From Prevotella sp. UBA3776 (GTDB lineage Bacteria; Bacteroidota; Bacteroidia; Bacteroidales; Bacteroidaceae), in NCBI GenBank assembly GCA_002369515.1, contig DFFM01000054.1, positions 1-64,000 of the forward strand: a stretch of DNA of 64,000 bases, read 5' to 3'. The notes beneath the pieces are model-generated. The model was not told the origin of the DNA. It searched no databases and saw nothing but the letters and a program-made list of their open reading frames with translations. The translations under genes and the position numbers were made by a program. Position 1 is the stretch's first letter. The number at the start of each line of letters is the position of its first letter. Shown here piece by piece: positions 23,489-32,412 of this stretch.

Positions 23489-25407
23489 TTCAGTTCCTCC
23501 CATGCTTTTTGAATCTCGTCCATCAGGACGTTAGCCTCCTTGTTCAGCTGTGCCAGCTCAGCATGAATCTCGGTCATGCGCTCGTGGAAATCTACGCCGT
23601 CGTCTTCCTGTTCGGCCACGCCGACGTATGCACCTGGAGTAAGAGAATAGTTCTTTTCTTCTATCTCCTGAATAGTGGCTATCTTGCAGAGGCCAAGCAC
23701 ATCTTGATATTCGCCATCGCCAAACTTCTCTGTGAGCCATTCGTGTTCGTTTATGATGGTCAAAATATCAGAAAGTACATTACAGAATGCTTCGCCAGCC
23801 TGTCGCATAGCTTTCACCTTGCGCTTTTCTATCTGGGTTTCGGCTGACTTGATGCACATCTTGGTCTGGTCTATTTGGTTTTCTACTCTCTGCTTCAATT
23901 CCGTATAGTCATGACCTGCATTCTTTATCCATCCCATTAGCCCCCAAAAATGGCCACGGGTGTCTTCATCTATGAGTTCGCTGAATGGTTCTCCTTGTTC
24001 TTTCAATGCAGCAACGGCCTCGTCAATGAACTTGTCGTAGTCTGTCAGCAACTGTTGATACTTCTCTTTCTCACCGCGATAGAGATGTACGATGGCTTGC
24101 AGGTTGCGCAACTGCCATTCCGTCCATTCATTCAAGGTACGGTCAACCACCGTATAGTAGTTGCGGGCATCAATGAACAGCACTTTGTCGCGAATGTCAG
24201 CATGCTTGTTGCGGTCGAAGAACCACAGCGAGCAGGGCAGGGAGAGCGTGTAGAAGAAGTTGTTGCCTACACTGACCATCACATCCACATCACCCGTGCG
24301 CACCAGTTTCTCGCGGATGTCACGGTCTTTGTTGGCACTGTCAGTCGCCGAACTGGCCATCACGAAGCCTGCACGTCCGTGGTCGTTCAGGTAGGCGTAG
24401 AAATAACTAATCCAAAGATAGTTGGCGTTGCCTATCTCCTTAGTCTTCTGATTCACTCCCGGAAGACCGAAGGGCAGTCGGCCAGCGGCTGAAGCCGATT
24501 CTGCTTTCACTTTATCGACATTGAAGGGCGGATTAGCCATCACATAGTCGCACTTTCCGGCGAGGTTATGGGCATCGTGGTAGAAAGAGTTGGCCTCGTC
24601 GCCAGAGATGATTCGCCCGTTCAAACCATGAACAGCCATATTCATCAGACAGAGCTGCGCATTGTACTCCACCTTCTCCTGTCCATAGAAAGTCATTTGG
24701 GTGTTTGCGTTCAATCCTGCCTGATTTACAAAGTCACCTGTCTGAACAAACATACCACCGCTACCACATGCAGGATCCAACATGATGCCTTGCGTGGGCT
24801 CCAGTACATTTACAAGCATTTTTACCAGCGACTTAGGCGTAAAGAACACGCCATCGTCAGAGGCCACAGCCTTGGCAAACTTTGAGAGGAAGTATTCATA
24901 GATGCGCCCAATAATGTCGCCCCCCACCTCGTCGATGGTCTTGTTGTTGAAGATACGGAGCAGCTCGCGCAGCAGGTCGTCGGCAAACATCGTGTAGGTC
25001 TTAGGTAGCACGCCTGTCAACTGTTCGCTCTGGTCTTCTACCAGTTGCATGGCATTGTTTACGGCTTCACCCAGTGAGTTGATGGCCTGTCCATCCTTGG
25101 TCTTCAGACTTGCAGCCACGATATTATCAGGCAGATTCACCAGATAATCGAACTGTGCTTCACGGGGTAGATATAATGCACTCTTGGCTGCGAAATCGCT
25201 GGGTTCCACAGGCATTACACGTCCACCACGACTGGGACGGTTCTGCAATATCTCTGCCTCCACCATCTTATAGCGACTGTAGGCATAGCGCAGGAACAGC
25301 AATGCCAACACAGGCATGCAATACTGGCTGCTCGTCAGCTTACTGCCTTGCCTCAACAAATCTGCCGATTCCCATAGTTCGGCTTCAAGTTTTCGTATAT
25401 TGATCAT
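23485..25407 (-). CDS. hsdM: Type I restriction-modification methyltransferase subunit
   Basis: The 640-residue N6-adenine methyltransferase has a helical N-terminal HsdM_N domain (about 5-145), the SAM-binding motif I DPACGSGG (211-218) and catalytic motif IV NPPF (292-295). It forms the M2S methylase with HsdS. It follows a small XRE regulator by 11 bases and precedes the decayed DUF1016 gene. All catalytic residues are present. Confidence 0.95.
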   Translation of the reverse strand: MINIRKLEAELWESADLLRQGSKLTSSQYCMPVLALLFLRYAYSRYKMVEAEILQNRPSRGGRVMPVEPSDFAAKSALYLPREAQFDYLVNLPDNIVAASLKTKDGQAINSLGEAVNNAMQLVEDQSEQLTGVLPKTYTMFADDLLRELLRIFNNKTIDEVGGDIIGRIYEYFLSKFAKAVASDDGVFFTPKSLVKMLVNVLEPTQGIMLDPACGSGGMFVQTGDFVNQAGLNANTQMTFYGQEKVEYNAQLCLMNMAVHGLNGRIISGDEANSFYHDAHNLAGKCDYVMANPPFNVDKVKAESASAAGRLPFGLPGVNQKTKEIGNANYLWISYFYAYLNDHGRAGFVMASSATDSANKDRDIREKLVRTGDVDVMVSVGNNFFYTLSLPCSLWFFDRNKHADIRDKVLFIDARNYYTVVDRTLNEWTEWQLRNLQAIVHLYRGEKEKYQQLLTDYDKFIDEAVAALKEQGEPFSELIDEDTRGHFWGLMGWIKNAGHDYTELKQRVENQIDQTKMCIKSAETQIEKRKVKAMRQAGEAFCNVLSDILTIINEHEWLTEKFGDGEYQDVLGLCKIATIQEIEEKNYSLTPGAYVGVAEQEDDGVDFHERMTEIHAELAQLNKEANVLMDEIQKAWEELK

Positions 25408-25418
25408 TCTAGTTTGTA

Positions 25419-25622
25419 TTATTCTGTTCTTAATAATTCGTCTACACTCACCTCCAATGCTTTGGCTATCTGAATGATAGTTTCCAGATTGGGTTGGTTG
25501 GTGTTAGTCACCCACTTTGATACAACAGCAGGATCCTTGCCAAGCAATTCGGCAAGCTGCTTGTTGGTCATGTTCTTCTCTGCAAGTACCACCTTGATTC
25601 GGTTCAAAAGTTTACGTTCCAT
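25419..25622 (-). CDS. Small XRE-family helix-turn-helix regulator
   Basis: The 67-residue single-domain Cro/C1-type protein has an HTH over about 17-40 (MTNKQLAELLGKDPAVVSKW). Its place as first gene of the hsd operon, 11 bases before hsdM, is typical of controller (C) proteins that time expression of restriction and modification. A TAACTTTG promoter lies just upstream and could be autoregulated. Confidence 0.85.
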   Translation of the reverse strand: MERKLLNRIKVVLAEKNMTNKQLAELLGKDPAVVSKWVTNTNQPNLETIIQIAKALEVSVDELLRTE

Positions 25623-25645
25623 TGGTTTGTATTGATATTATGTTG

Positions 25646-25653
25646 CAAAGTTA
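25646..25653 (-). promoter_or_regulatory. Promoter of the hsd operon
   Basis: The reverse complement reads TAACTTTG (TAnnTTTG), 24 bases before the XRE start. The remaining stretch to 25910 is AT-rich with a short duplication (ATGTTCCATCA twice, 25868-25890) and no recognisable gene. Confidence 0.55.
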
Positions 25654-25912
25654 CGATAAAAATCTGATAAAAGGTGAAGATAACCTGTAAAAAAGTTGTT
25701 CGGTAGCGAAAAAAAGATACTTTCATCAACAACTATTCGATTTACCGACACTAAACCATGGGCAATTTACACATTATATATAAATAGGTCAGAACCATGA
25801 ATATAGCAAATATAGTAAGAGAGACTCATCTTGCTCTTGACTACAAATGACAATCTATAAGCCATGAAATGTTCCATCAATGTTCCATCAAAAATCAAGG
25901 CCCTAAACAATA

Positions 25913-25947
25913 AAAATCCCTGCAAGTGCTTTACTTACAGGGATTTT
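25913..25947 (-). terminator. Terminator after tRNA-His
   Basis: AAAATCCCTG pairs with CAGGGATTTT (10 bp), extended by AAGT/ACTT after one mismatch. On the minus strand the hairpin is followed by TTTTTATTG, so it ends the tRNA or secG-tRNA transcript. Confidence 0.75.
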
Positions 25948-25955
25948 CTTTGAAG

Positions 25956-26030
25956 GGTGCCCGGTGGGACTCGAACCCACGACATTCAGAACCACAATCT
26001 GACGCTCTAACCAACTGAACTACGGGCACC
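25956..26030 (-). tRNA. tRNA-His (GTG anticodon)
   Basis: The minus strand reads G-GTGCCCG...TTGTGGT...GGTTCGAGTCC...CGGGCAC-C. The GTG anticodon, the extra G at position -1 opposite C73, and a perfect 7-bp acceptor stem are diagnostic of tRNA-His. CCA is not encoded. The type I restriction island lies directly beyond its 3' end. Confidence 0.97.
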
Positions 26031-26131
26031 ATGTTGAAAATGCTCTTTGAGCTTGCTTTGTTTTCAAAAGCGAGTGCAAAGGTACGGGAATTATTTGGAA
26101 TCTCCAAACAATTCCCGCATTTTTTTGCTTT

Positions 26132-26551
26132 TTATTTAGCAGGAGCAGCAGGAGCAGGCTTGGCATCCTGTGCAGGGGCTGCCTTCTGTGCTGCAGGTGC
26201 AGCCTTGGCGTCCTGTGCGGGTGCTGCTTCTTGCTTGGTCTGGCTGGCACCGAATCCGGGCAGATTGTTAGGATTGGTTGTGCTCTGCTCGGTAGCGATG
26301 TTTTCCAGTACGCTTTCTCCTGTGGCGGCAGTGGGTGCGGTATATGCGCAGATGACACTGAGGATAACCATGGCGGCAGCGAGTCCCCATGTTGTTTTTT
26401 CGATGAAGTCGGTGGTCTTGCGTACACCCATGATTTGGTTAGATGAAGAGAAGTTGGATGCGAGTCCGCCTCCCTTTGATTCTTGAATGAGCACGATGCC
26501 GATCATCAGCAGTGCTGCAAGTACGATAAGAATTACGAATAAATTGTACAT
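26132..26551 (-). CDS. secG: Preprotein translocase subunit SecG
   Basis: The 139-residue inner-membrane protein has two TM helices (about 3-20 and 55-75) flanking the conserved QESKGGGLASNFSSSNQIMG loop of SecG. The C-terminal 50 residues form an Ala/Pro/Lys-rich repeat (APAQDAKAAPA units), an extension common in Bacteroidales SecG. SecG assists SecYE/SecA in protein export. It is the last protein gene of a minus-strand cluster before tRNA-His. Confidence 0.93.
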   Translation of the reverse strand: MYNLFVILIVLAALLMIGIVLIQESKGGGLASNFSSSNQIMGVRKTTDFIEKTTWGLAAAMVILSVICAYTAPTAATGESVLENIATEQSTTNPNNLPGFGASQTKQEAAPAQDAKAAPAAQKAAPAQDAKPAPAAPAK

Positions 26552-26559
26552 TTTTTTTG

Positions 26560-27312
26560 TTATTTGTTTTTATTATTTATTATCAATTTCTCCAAAAATC
26601 GAATTTGGTCTGCAAAGTAAGCATTTTTTTTCGGATAATTCAAATTTAATCGCTTAATAATTTCTAAAGCCTTTGAATATCTGCCTTGTTTTATGTAAAT
26701 TCGGGCTAAAGTTTCGGTAAAATAGCTTTCTTCTCCTTCTTTTTCTTCAAAAATTTCGTTTTCTTCAATTTGTGGAAAGAATTCTGGTGTTTCCTTGAGT
26801 TCAATTTTTCCGCTGTCATTTTTTATGAAATTATCAATCAAATCTTGTCCTTTCATTTGCGGATTTTCAGGAGTGCTTTTGGCGCTTTCCTCTTCGTTCT
26901 CTATTTCGAGCAGGTACGACACGTAGTCCACGGTTGCGTCAGCTGGTGTCGGTTTGCGTTTGGGCTGTTGTTTGTCTTCGTTGTCGTCAGGAAGCGAGTC
27001 GAGGAAGCTGTTGATGAGTGAGATGGTGCGGTTGCCCGCTTCTGGTGTGTTTGTTTCTGCTTTTTTTTGTGGTGTGCTCAGTTTGTAGTGTGCAGCCTCA
27101 ATCATTTGGAAGATGACCTTCCTGTCAGTGATATAGATGGCAGCTCTTCGCAGTTCTTCGTCGAAGGTGGGGTCGTGCAGCAGATACAGGTTTTGCAGCA
27201 TGAGCAGTCGAGCAGTCTGGTAGTATGGATAGAGAGCCAAGAGGGAGCGCAGTTCGTAGAGCGTTTCCTTGTCCAGTTGTTCGGGGTGCAGAATGAGTGT
27301 TTGTATATCCAT
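26560..27312 (-). CDS. Conserved Bacteroidales protein with C-terminal TPR-like helices
   Basis: The 250-residue cytoplasmic protein has a helical N-terminal region (1-80, LYPYYQTARLLMLQNLYLLHD), a low-complexity charged middle (85-190), and a TPR-like C-terminus (ETLARIYIKQGRYSKALEIIKRLNLNYP). Between LptE and SecG genes this protein is a regular member of the cluster in Bacteroidales. A role in envelope assembly is plausible but unproven. It ends 8 bases before secG. Confidence 0.75.
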   Translation of the reverse strand: MDIQTLILHPEQLDKETLYELRSLLALYPYYQTARLLMLQNLYLLHDPTFDEELRRAAIYITDRKVIFQMIEAAHYKLSTPQKKAETNTPEAGNRTISLINSFLDSLPDDNEDKQQPKRKPTPADATVDYVSYLLEIENEEESAKSTPENPQMKGQDLIDNFIKNDSGKIELKETPEFFPQIEENEIFEEKEGEESYFTETLARIYIKQGRYSKALEIIKRLNLNYPKKNAYFADQIRFLEKLIINNKNK

Positions 27313-27369
27313 ACTGGCAGAGTTGGGCTTGGGAATGATTTTTTAGTGTGTTTGGAGGGGGCTGCTGCG

Positions 27370-27897
27370 TTACCAGTTGGCAACTGTGGCATTGAATATC
27401 TGGCTCACGATGTCATTCACCATGTCGGTGACGAGCTTTTCCTGCACACTGTTGAGTGATTGTGTTGTTTCGTAACTGCTTGTTGCCGTGAATTGTCTTT
27501 CGAAGTCTTCGTCGTGCTTGTTTTTGTTGGTGAATCTTACGTTGACGGTCATTGACAATTCTGTCTGTGCTGAGTATCCTTCGCTGGTTACTGCTTTGTT
27601 TCGCTGTTCATATCGGGTGATTTCGCCTTCTATCACAAGGTCGCCGTTGCGCTTCACTTGTTGCAGTCGCGTGTTGTTGGCAAACATGTCCTTCAGCTTG
27701 TTGTTGAAGATGCTGGCCATGGGTCCCCATACGTAGGTTGAGCGGATGGGGAAATCTGCAATGGTGATGGTTTTGGTCGTTGTGTAGTCGATGCTTGCTC
27801 CGTTGAGTGTGTATCTGGGCACACATGCGGTAAGCACTGCCATGGCAACGGCTATGGTCATTATTATTGTTGTCCTATTTTTCTTTGTCCAGTCCAT
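27370..27897 (-). CDS. lptE: LPS-assembly lipoprotein LptE
   Basis: The 175-residue outer-membrane lipoprotein has a signal ending LTAC and the Bacteroidetes LptE pattern CVPRYTLNGASIDYTTTKTITIADF. LptE plugs the LptD barrel and helps deliver LPS to the cell surface. The start at 27897 overlaps the end of the sigma-54 activator gene by 23 bases; an ATG at 27861 would still retain the signal peptide. The frame is open further upstream but only as a shadow of the neighbouring gene. Confidence 0.85.
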   Translation of the reverse strand: MDWTKKNRTTIIMTIAVAMAVLTACVPRYTLNGASIDYTTTKTITIADFPIRSTYVWGPMASIFNNKLKDMFANNTRLQQVKRNGDLVIEGEITRYEQRNKAVTSEGYSAQTELSMTVNVRFTNKNKHDEDFERQFTATSSYETTQSLNSVQEKLVTDMVNDIVSQIFNATVANW

Positions 27898-29128
27898 ATT
27901 GTTTGATTTTTCTGTAGAGTGTGCGATCGGAAATGCCCAGCTCTTGTGCCGCTTTTTTTCTGTTTCCACCGTTTCTCTCGAGTGCTTTCTCAATCATTTG
28001 CCTTCCCAAGTCGCTGAGGTTCAGAGTTTCGGGTTCCGATATTTCCTCGGCCACGGCATCTTCCACATTGTTTGTGTTGTGTTTCTGATTTATGTTGTTG
28101 GCGTTGGTGTAGGTGGCAGGCAGTGTCATTTCGTTTTGTATGGGGGCCACGGTGCGTGCGTTGAGCTGAGCTGTGAGGTTGTTGGCGTCGTCGAGCTGTT
28201 TGCGCAGGTTGTTCATGTCGCGTCTGAGGTCGCTCACGTTTCCTCTCAGTTCGTAGAGAATCTTGTATAGAATCTCGCGCTCGCTTTCGTAGGAGTGTGA
28301 GTCGGGCGTTCCAATGGTGGCGAGCTGCATGCTCTCAGGGTCTTGGGGGATGAATTGTTTGAGCACGTCGGCAGTTATTTCGCGCTCTTGGCTGAGCACC
28401 GACATCTGTTCGGTAATGTTTTTGAGCTGTCTAACGTTTCCCGGCCATTTGTAGTTCAGCATCAGCTGTTTTGCATCTTCGGTGAGGGTGATTTTGGGCA
28501 GCTTGTATTTTTCCGCCATTTGCATGGCGAACAGTCGGAACAGCAGGATGATGTCGTTGCCCCGTTGGCGGAGAGGCGGCATCTGTATGGGGATGGTGTT
28601 CAGTCGGTAGTAGAGGTCCTCACGGAATCTTCCTTCGCTGATGGCTTTTTGCATGTTCACGTTGGTGGCAGCCACTATGCGTACGTCGGTTTTCATCACC
28701 TTCGTTCCACCCACTCGAATGTATTCGCCCGTTTCGAGTACGCGCAACAGTCGTGCCTGGGTGGCCAATGGCAGTTCGCCCACCTCGTCGAGGAAGATGG
28801 TTCCCTTGTTGGCCACGCCGAAATAGCCTTCGCTTTCGCCGACAGCTCCAGTAAACGATCCTTTTTCGTGGCCGAAGAGTTCGCTGTCGATGGTTCCTTC
28901 GGGGATTGATCCGCAGTTGATGGCAAAGTATTTTTCTCGTCGTCGTGGTGAGTTGTCGTGGATAACTCGTGGAATGATTTCCTTGCCAACACCGCTTTCG
29001 CCAACGATGAGCACTGAGAGGTCGGTGGGGGCCACCTGCAGGGCTACGTCGAGGGCGCGATTCAATCCGTCGTTGTTGCCAACGATGTTGTAGCGTTGTT
29101 TAATTCTTTGTAATTCGGATGTGTTCAT
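27875..29128 (-). CDS. Sigma-54-interacting AAA+ transcriptional activator
   Basis: The 417-residue enhancer-binding protein lacks a receiver domain. The AAA+ core (about 15-240) has Walker A GESGVGKE, the sigma-54 contact loop GSFTGA (usually GAFTGA), and Walker B TIFLDEVG. A linker region follows, then a Fis-type HTH at the C-terminus (GNRKKAAQELGISDRTLYRKIKQYG). It probably activates sigma-54 promoters constitutively or through a partner. It heads the lptE/TPR/secG cluster and overlaps lptE. Confidence 0.92.
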   Translation of the reverse strand: MNTSELQRIKQRYNIVGNNDGLNRALDVALQVAPTDLSVLIVGESGVGKEIIPRVIHDNSPRRREKYFAINCGSIPEGTIDSELFGHEKGSFTGAVGESEGYFGVANKGTIFLDEVGELPLATQARLLRVLETGEYIRVGGTKVMKTDVRIVAATNVNMQKAISEGRFREDLYYRLNTIPIQMPPLRQRGNDIILLFRLFAMQMAEKYKLPKITLTEDAKQLMLNYKWPGNVRQLKNITEQMSVLSQEREITADVLKQFIPQDPESMQLATIGTPDSHSYESEREILYKILYELRGNVSDLRRDMNNLRKQLDDANNLTAQLNARTVAPIQNEMTLPATYTNANNINQKHNTNNVEDAVAEEISEPETLNLSDLGRQMIEKALERNGGNRKKAAQELGISDRTLYRKIKQYGLDKEK

Positions 29129-29183
29129 TTGCTGACAAAATTACACATTATATTTTAATTACTCTGCAATTTTGGCAGTTTTT

Positions 29184-30179
29184 TTATTTCTTTTTATCGA
29201 ATTTGATGAGCAGCAGCCCTATTCCTGTCCATATCAGCTCGCGCAGACGCACGATGAGAGCCACGAAGATGCCTGCACTGGCAGTCATTCCTAGCCCGTT
29301 GACCGACATGAGGAATCCGCCTTCGCGCCCTCCCAGCTGGAGAGGCATGAAAAACAGAAGGTTGGCAAACAGCGAGGTGAAGGCCAGAATGAGTACGCAC
29401 TGTATGTAGTTCACGCTGGGCATGAGCACCAACAGCACAAACATGATTTCGAAAGCAGAGAGCATGCGGCAGGCCAGTTCGAGAAACACTGCACAGGCGA
29501 AGGTTCGCGGGTTTTGGGCATGCAGGGCTTTGATTTGCTGGTCGATGGTGCTCAGCTGTTCTTGGTGCTTCTCGATGAACCCTCTTGCCCATCGTTTGGC
29601 ACCGGGAATATGCTTGAGGATGTTCATCAGGAACATGGCCACCCCTTTCTTGTAGCCTCGCAGGAAAAACCAGATGGCCAGCAGACAGAAAGCCCCAATC
29701 ACGGTGAGCAACGTGCCCATGAAGAGGTTCACACGCATGGTGAGCACATACAGTATGGTGGCGAGTAGCCAGAACCACAGGTGGCTGAAGATGTGGGTCA
29801 TGACATAGAGAATCACCGACGACGATGCTCTCTCGGTGCCTATCTTGGGCGAAAGTTCCATGATTCGGTAGGGCTCGCCGCCCATGAGGCCTCCTGGCGT
29901 GGCATAGTTGAGTGCAAAGCCGCTGATGGTTACTTTGTAGAGCCACCAGAAAGAGAATGGAGCAGCCTCTTTGTCGTCGGGTTTCTGGCTTCGGATGATG
30001 ATGTACCACGCGGCGGTGTTGAGTACATATAGCACCGCCCATAGTGCCACAACGGCAAAGAACCAGTAGCCGGCGTGTTTCAGTCCGTTCCACACCTCGG
30101 TGAAGTTGAGCTGAGTGACCATCACAATCAGCACAACCAGTCCGAAGACGAAAAATCCATTCTGATATTTCTTGCTCAT
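29184..30179 (-). CDS. Lysylphosphatidylglycerol-synthase-TM-like (UPF0104) membrane protein
   Basis: The 331-residue protein has about eight TM helices and the family pattern [15 protein letters not shown] and [11 protein letters not shown]. It matches the flippase-like membrane half of MprF proteins without the aminoacyl-transferase domain, so a lipid or glycolipid translocation role is likely; the substrate is unknown. It sits between pdxA (49 bases upstream) and the sigma-54 activator (55 bases downstream) on the same strand. Confidence 0.85.
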   Translation of the reverse strand: MSKKYQNGFFVFGLVVLIVMVTQLNFTEVWNGLKHAGYWFFAVVALWAVLYVLNTAAWYIIIRSQKPDDKEAAPFSFWWLYKVTISGFALNYATPGGLMGGEPYRIMELSPKIGTERASSSVILYVMTHIFSHLWFWLLATILYVLTMRVNLFMGTLLTVIGAFCLLAIWFFLRGYKKGVAMFLMNILKHIPGAKRWARGFIEKHQEQLSTIDQQIKALHAQNPRTFACAVFLELACRMLSAFEIMFVLLVLMPSVNYIQCVLILAFTSLFANLLFFMPLQLGGREGGFLMSVNGLGMTASAGIFVALIVRLRELIWTGIGLLLIKFDKKK

Positions 30180-30228
30180 GTCCCGTTTGTTTTGCCAAAG
30201 AGTTGCTTTGGTGGCTAACGCCAGCTGC

Positions 30229-31344
30229 TCACTCTGCCTGTTTTTCGGATGTTTTCTGCTTGGGAACGGCGAATCTCACCTTCTCGCTGTCGTCTCTCCG
30301 TTCGTGGTAAAGCTTTTTCAGGGGGTTGGCCAGCGGCTCGTCGTAGTTGGCGCGGTTGCGGAAAATGTCGATGGCGGTGAAGATGGCGTGTCGGAACGAA
30401 CTTTCGTTGGCTACGTTCTTCCCTGCAATGTCATAGGCTGTGCCGTGGTCGGGCGAGGTGCGTACGATGGGCAGTCCTGCCGTGAAGTTGACACCTTCTT
30501 CGGCCGCTATGGTCTTGAACGGAGCCAGCCCTTGGTCGTGATACATTGCCAGCACTCCGTCGAAGGCGGTGTACATGCCGCTGCCGAAGAATCCGTCGGC
30601 AGCAAAGGGGCCGTAGGCATTGATGCCGCTGCCTGCCAGCTGGTCGATGGCGGGACAGATGATTTCCTGTTCCTCTGTGCCAATCACTCCGTTGTCGCCT
30701 GCGTGGGGATTGAGTGACAGCACGGCAATGCGCGGTTTCGACACCCGGAAGTCTCTGCGCAGCGACTGATGGAAGATGGTGGCTTTCTCAACGATGGCTT
30801 CACGGGTGATGGCTGCTGCCACGTCCTTGAGCGGCAGGTGGGTGGTGACCAGGGCCACACGCAACATGTCGTTCATCAGTATCATCAGCGCCTTCTGCCC
30901 GTCGCCAACTCGTTCCTCTATGTATTCCGTGTGGCCGCAGAAATGGAAATCGTCGCTCTGTATGTTGTTCTTGTTGATGGGTGCCGTCACCAGCACGTCA
31001 AAGAGACCTTTCTGGTAGTCGCTCATGGCTCTTTCCAGCGCAATGAATGCCGCTTGGCCTGCCTCTTTCGAAGGAGCGCCCAGTTCCACTTTCACTTCCT
31101 CGTCGAAGGTGGTCAGCAGGTTCAGTTTCCCCTCGCGCGCATCTTCGGCTTTGTTGATGATGGTGAAGTTGGCTTGGAGGTTGAGCGACTTTCGGTGATA
31201 GGCCGCTACTTTGGGCGAGCCATACACGATAGGTGTGCAAAGCTCCAGTATCTCCGGGTCGGCAAAAGTCTTGAAAATGATTTCATAGCCGATGCCGTTG
31301 GTATCTCCGTGCGTGATGGCCACGCGTATTTTTCTGTTCTCCAT
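30229..31344 (-). CDS. pdxA: 4-hydroxythreonine-4-phosphate dehydrogenase
   Basis: The 371-residue enzyme oxidises 4-phosphohydroxy-L-threonine in the DXP-dependent pyridoxal phosphate pathway. The family start [12 protein letters not shown] and the three metal-binding histidine motifs [16 protein letters not shown] and [12 protein letters not shown] are all present. The tail beyond residue 345 ([15 protein letters not shown]...) is a short charged extension. It follows the rlmN-DUF4837 pair on the same strand, a conserved Bacteroidales order. Confidence 0.95.
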   Translation of the reverse strand: MENRKIRVAITHGDTNGIGYEIIFKTFADPEILELCTPIVYGSPKVAAYHRKSLNLQANFTIINKAEDAREGKLNLLTTFDEEVKVELGAPSKEAGQAAFIALERAMSDYQKGLFDVLVTAPINKNNIQSDDFHFCGHTEYIEERVGDGQKALMILMNDMLRVALVTTHLPLKDVAAAITREAIVEKATIFHQSLRRDFRVSKPRIAVLSLNPHAGDNGVIGTEEQEIICPAIDQLAGSGINAYGPFAADGFFGSGMYTAFDGVLAMYHDQGLAPFKTIAAEEGVNFTAGLPIVRTSPDHGTAYDIAGKNVANESSFRHAIFTAIDIFRNRANYDEPLANPLKKLYHERRDDSEKVRFAVPKQKTSEKQAE

Positions 31345-31446
31345 GTTCGAATAGCTTGTTAAAAAATAAAAATAGACTGTTCTTTGTGTATATATATGTG
31401 TGGTTTTGTATTTCTCTCCACGCTGCGCATTTCGCTCAGCTTCCGT

Positions 31447-32412
31447 TCACCGTGCCTTCAGTGTGTGGAGGGCGGCCTCGGTGAGCTTTAGCTTGTTGCG
31501 TTTTGTTGTTTCAGGGGCATAAACAAAAGCCTCGGCCACGAGCAGGCTCTCCTTTTCGGGCAGATCTACCACATGGGCCACAAAAGGCCCTCCCATGGCG
31601 TCGTTCTCCATTTCCCACAAGCCGCGCCAAACGGTGGGCTGGCCCTCGGCTGTGGCTGTTTTTTCGTTCTTCAGCCCCTCACGTCGGGTTTGCATGTACA
31701 TATTGTCGGTTTCGCCGGGCAGGTTGCGTTTCATCACACTGTCGCGCATGTCAGCGAAGTCATGTCCCCGGGGGATGGTATATAGGCAGATGCTTCTCAT
31801 TCCCTCGATGCCGTTTTTGGCAATCCAGAGAAAGTTGTCGCCTCGCTTCGATGCCGTCATGTCTGCCGGAACCAGCATGCTCACGCCAAACATCTCCTTG
31901 ATGCGCTTTTCGGCCTCGGCATTGTGGTTGTCGTGCAGGTGGGCTGTGGCGATGGCCGTCTCATGGTTGTTGAGCAGTGTACGTATTTGTCGGCCCCATT
32001 GCGGCGCATTGTCCATGAGCTGCTTTTCTGAATGGGCCGTCAGGTAGATGATGAGTTGCGGCTTTGCCAGCGCGTCGCGTTCATAGCGTATGGAGATGCG
32101 TTCCTTTTTCTCGTCGATGGCTGTCACCACAATGCTGCGCGAGGTTTGTGCCGTCAGGTTGTACTGGTCAGAACTGATGGCGCTCACGTCGAACTGCGGT
32201 TCTTCTTGTGGCAGTCCCTCGACGGGCAGCTGCAAAGCCTTGCGCACCGTTCCGCCGTAGTCGTCAACCACCACCACCTCGTAAGGGCGTCCACCGCTTT
32301 TGGGCATGAGCGATTGTTGTCCGCAGGCCGTCGCCGCCAGCAATGTTGCTGTTGCTGCCAACAGCCTTGCCGTGCTCCGCCACATGCGCCTAAAGGCTTT
32401 TGGCTCGCTCAT
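31447..32412 (-). CDS. DUF4837 family lipoprotein
   Basis: The 321-residue lipoprotein has signal RLLAATATLLAATACG. The body begins GGRPYEVVVVDD and contains DQYNLTAQTSRSIVV and WEMENDAMGGPFVAHV, characteristic of the Bacteroidales DUF4837 family as I know it; function unknown. The start at 32412 overlaps the end of rlmN by 23 bases. The ATG at 32385 is equally possible and avoids the overlap. Confidence 0.8.
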   Translation of the reverse strand: MSEPKAFRRMWRSTARLLAATATLLAATACGQQSLMPKSGGRPYEVVVVDDYGGTVRKALQLPVEGLPQEEPQFDVSAISSDQYNLTAQTSRSIVVTAIDEKKERISIRYERDALAKPQLIIYLTAHSEKQLMDNAPQWGRQIRTLLNNHETAIATAHLHDNHNAEAEKRIKEMFGVSMLVPADMTASKRGDNFLWIAKNGIEGMRSICLYTIPRGHDFADMRDSVMKRNLPGETDNMYMQTRREGLKNEKTATAEGQPTVWRGLWEMENDAMGGPFVAHVVDLPEKESLLVAEAFVYAPETTKRNKLKLTEAALHTLKAR

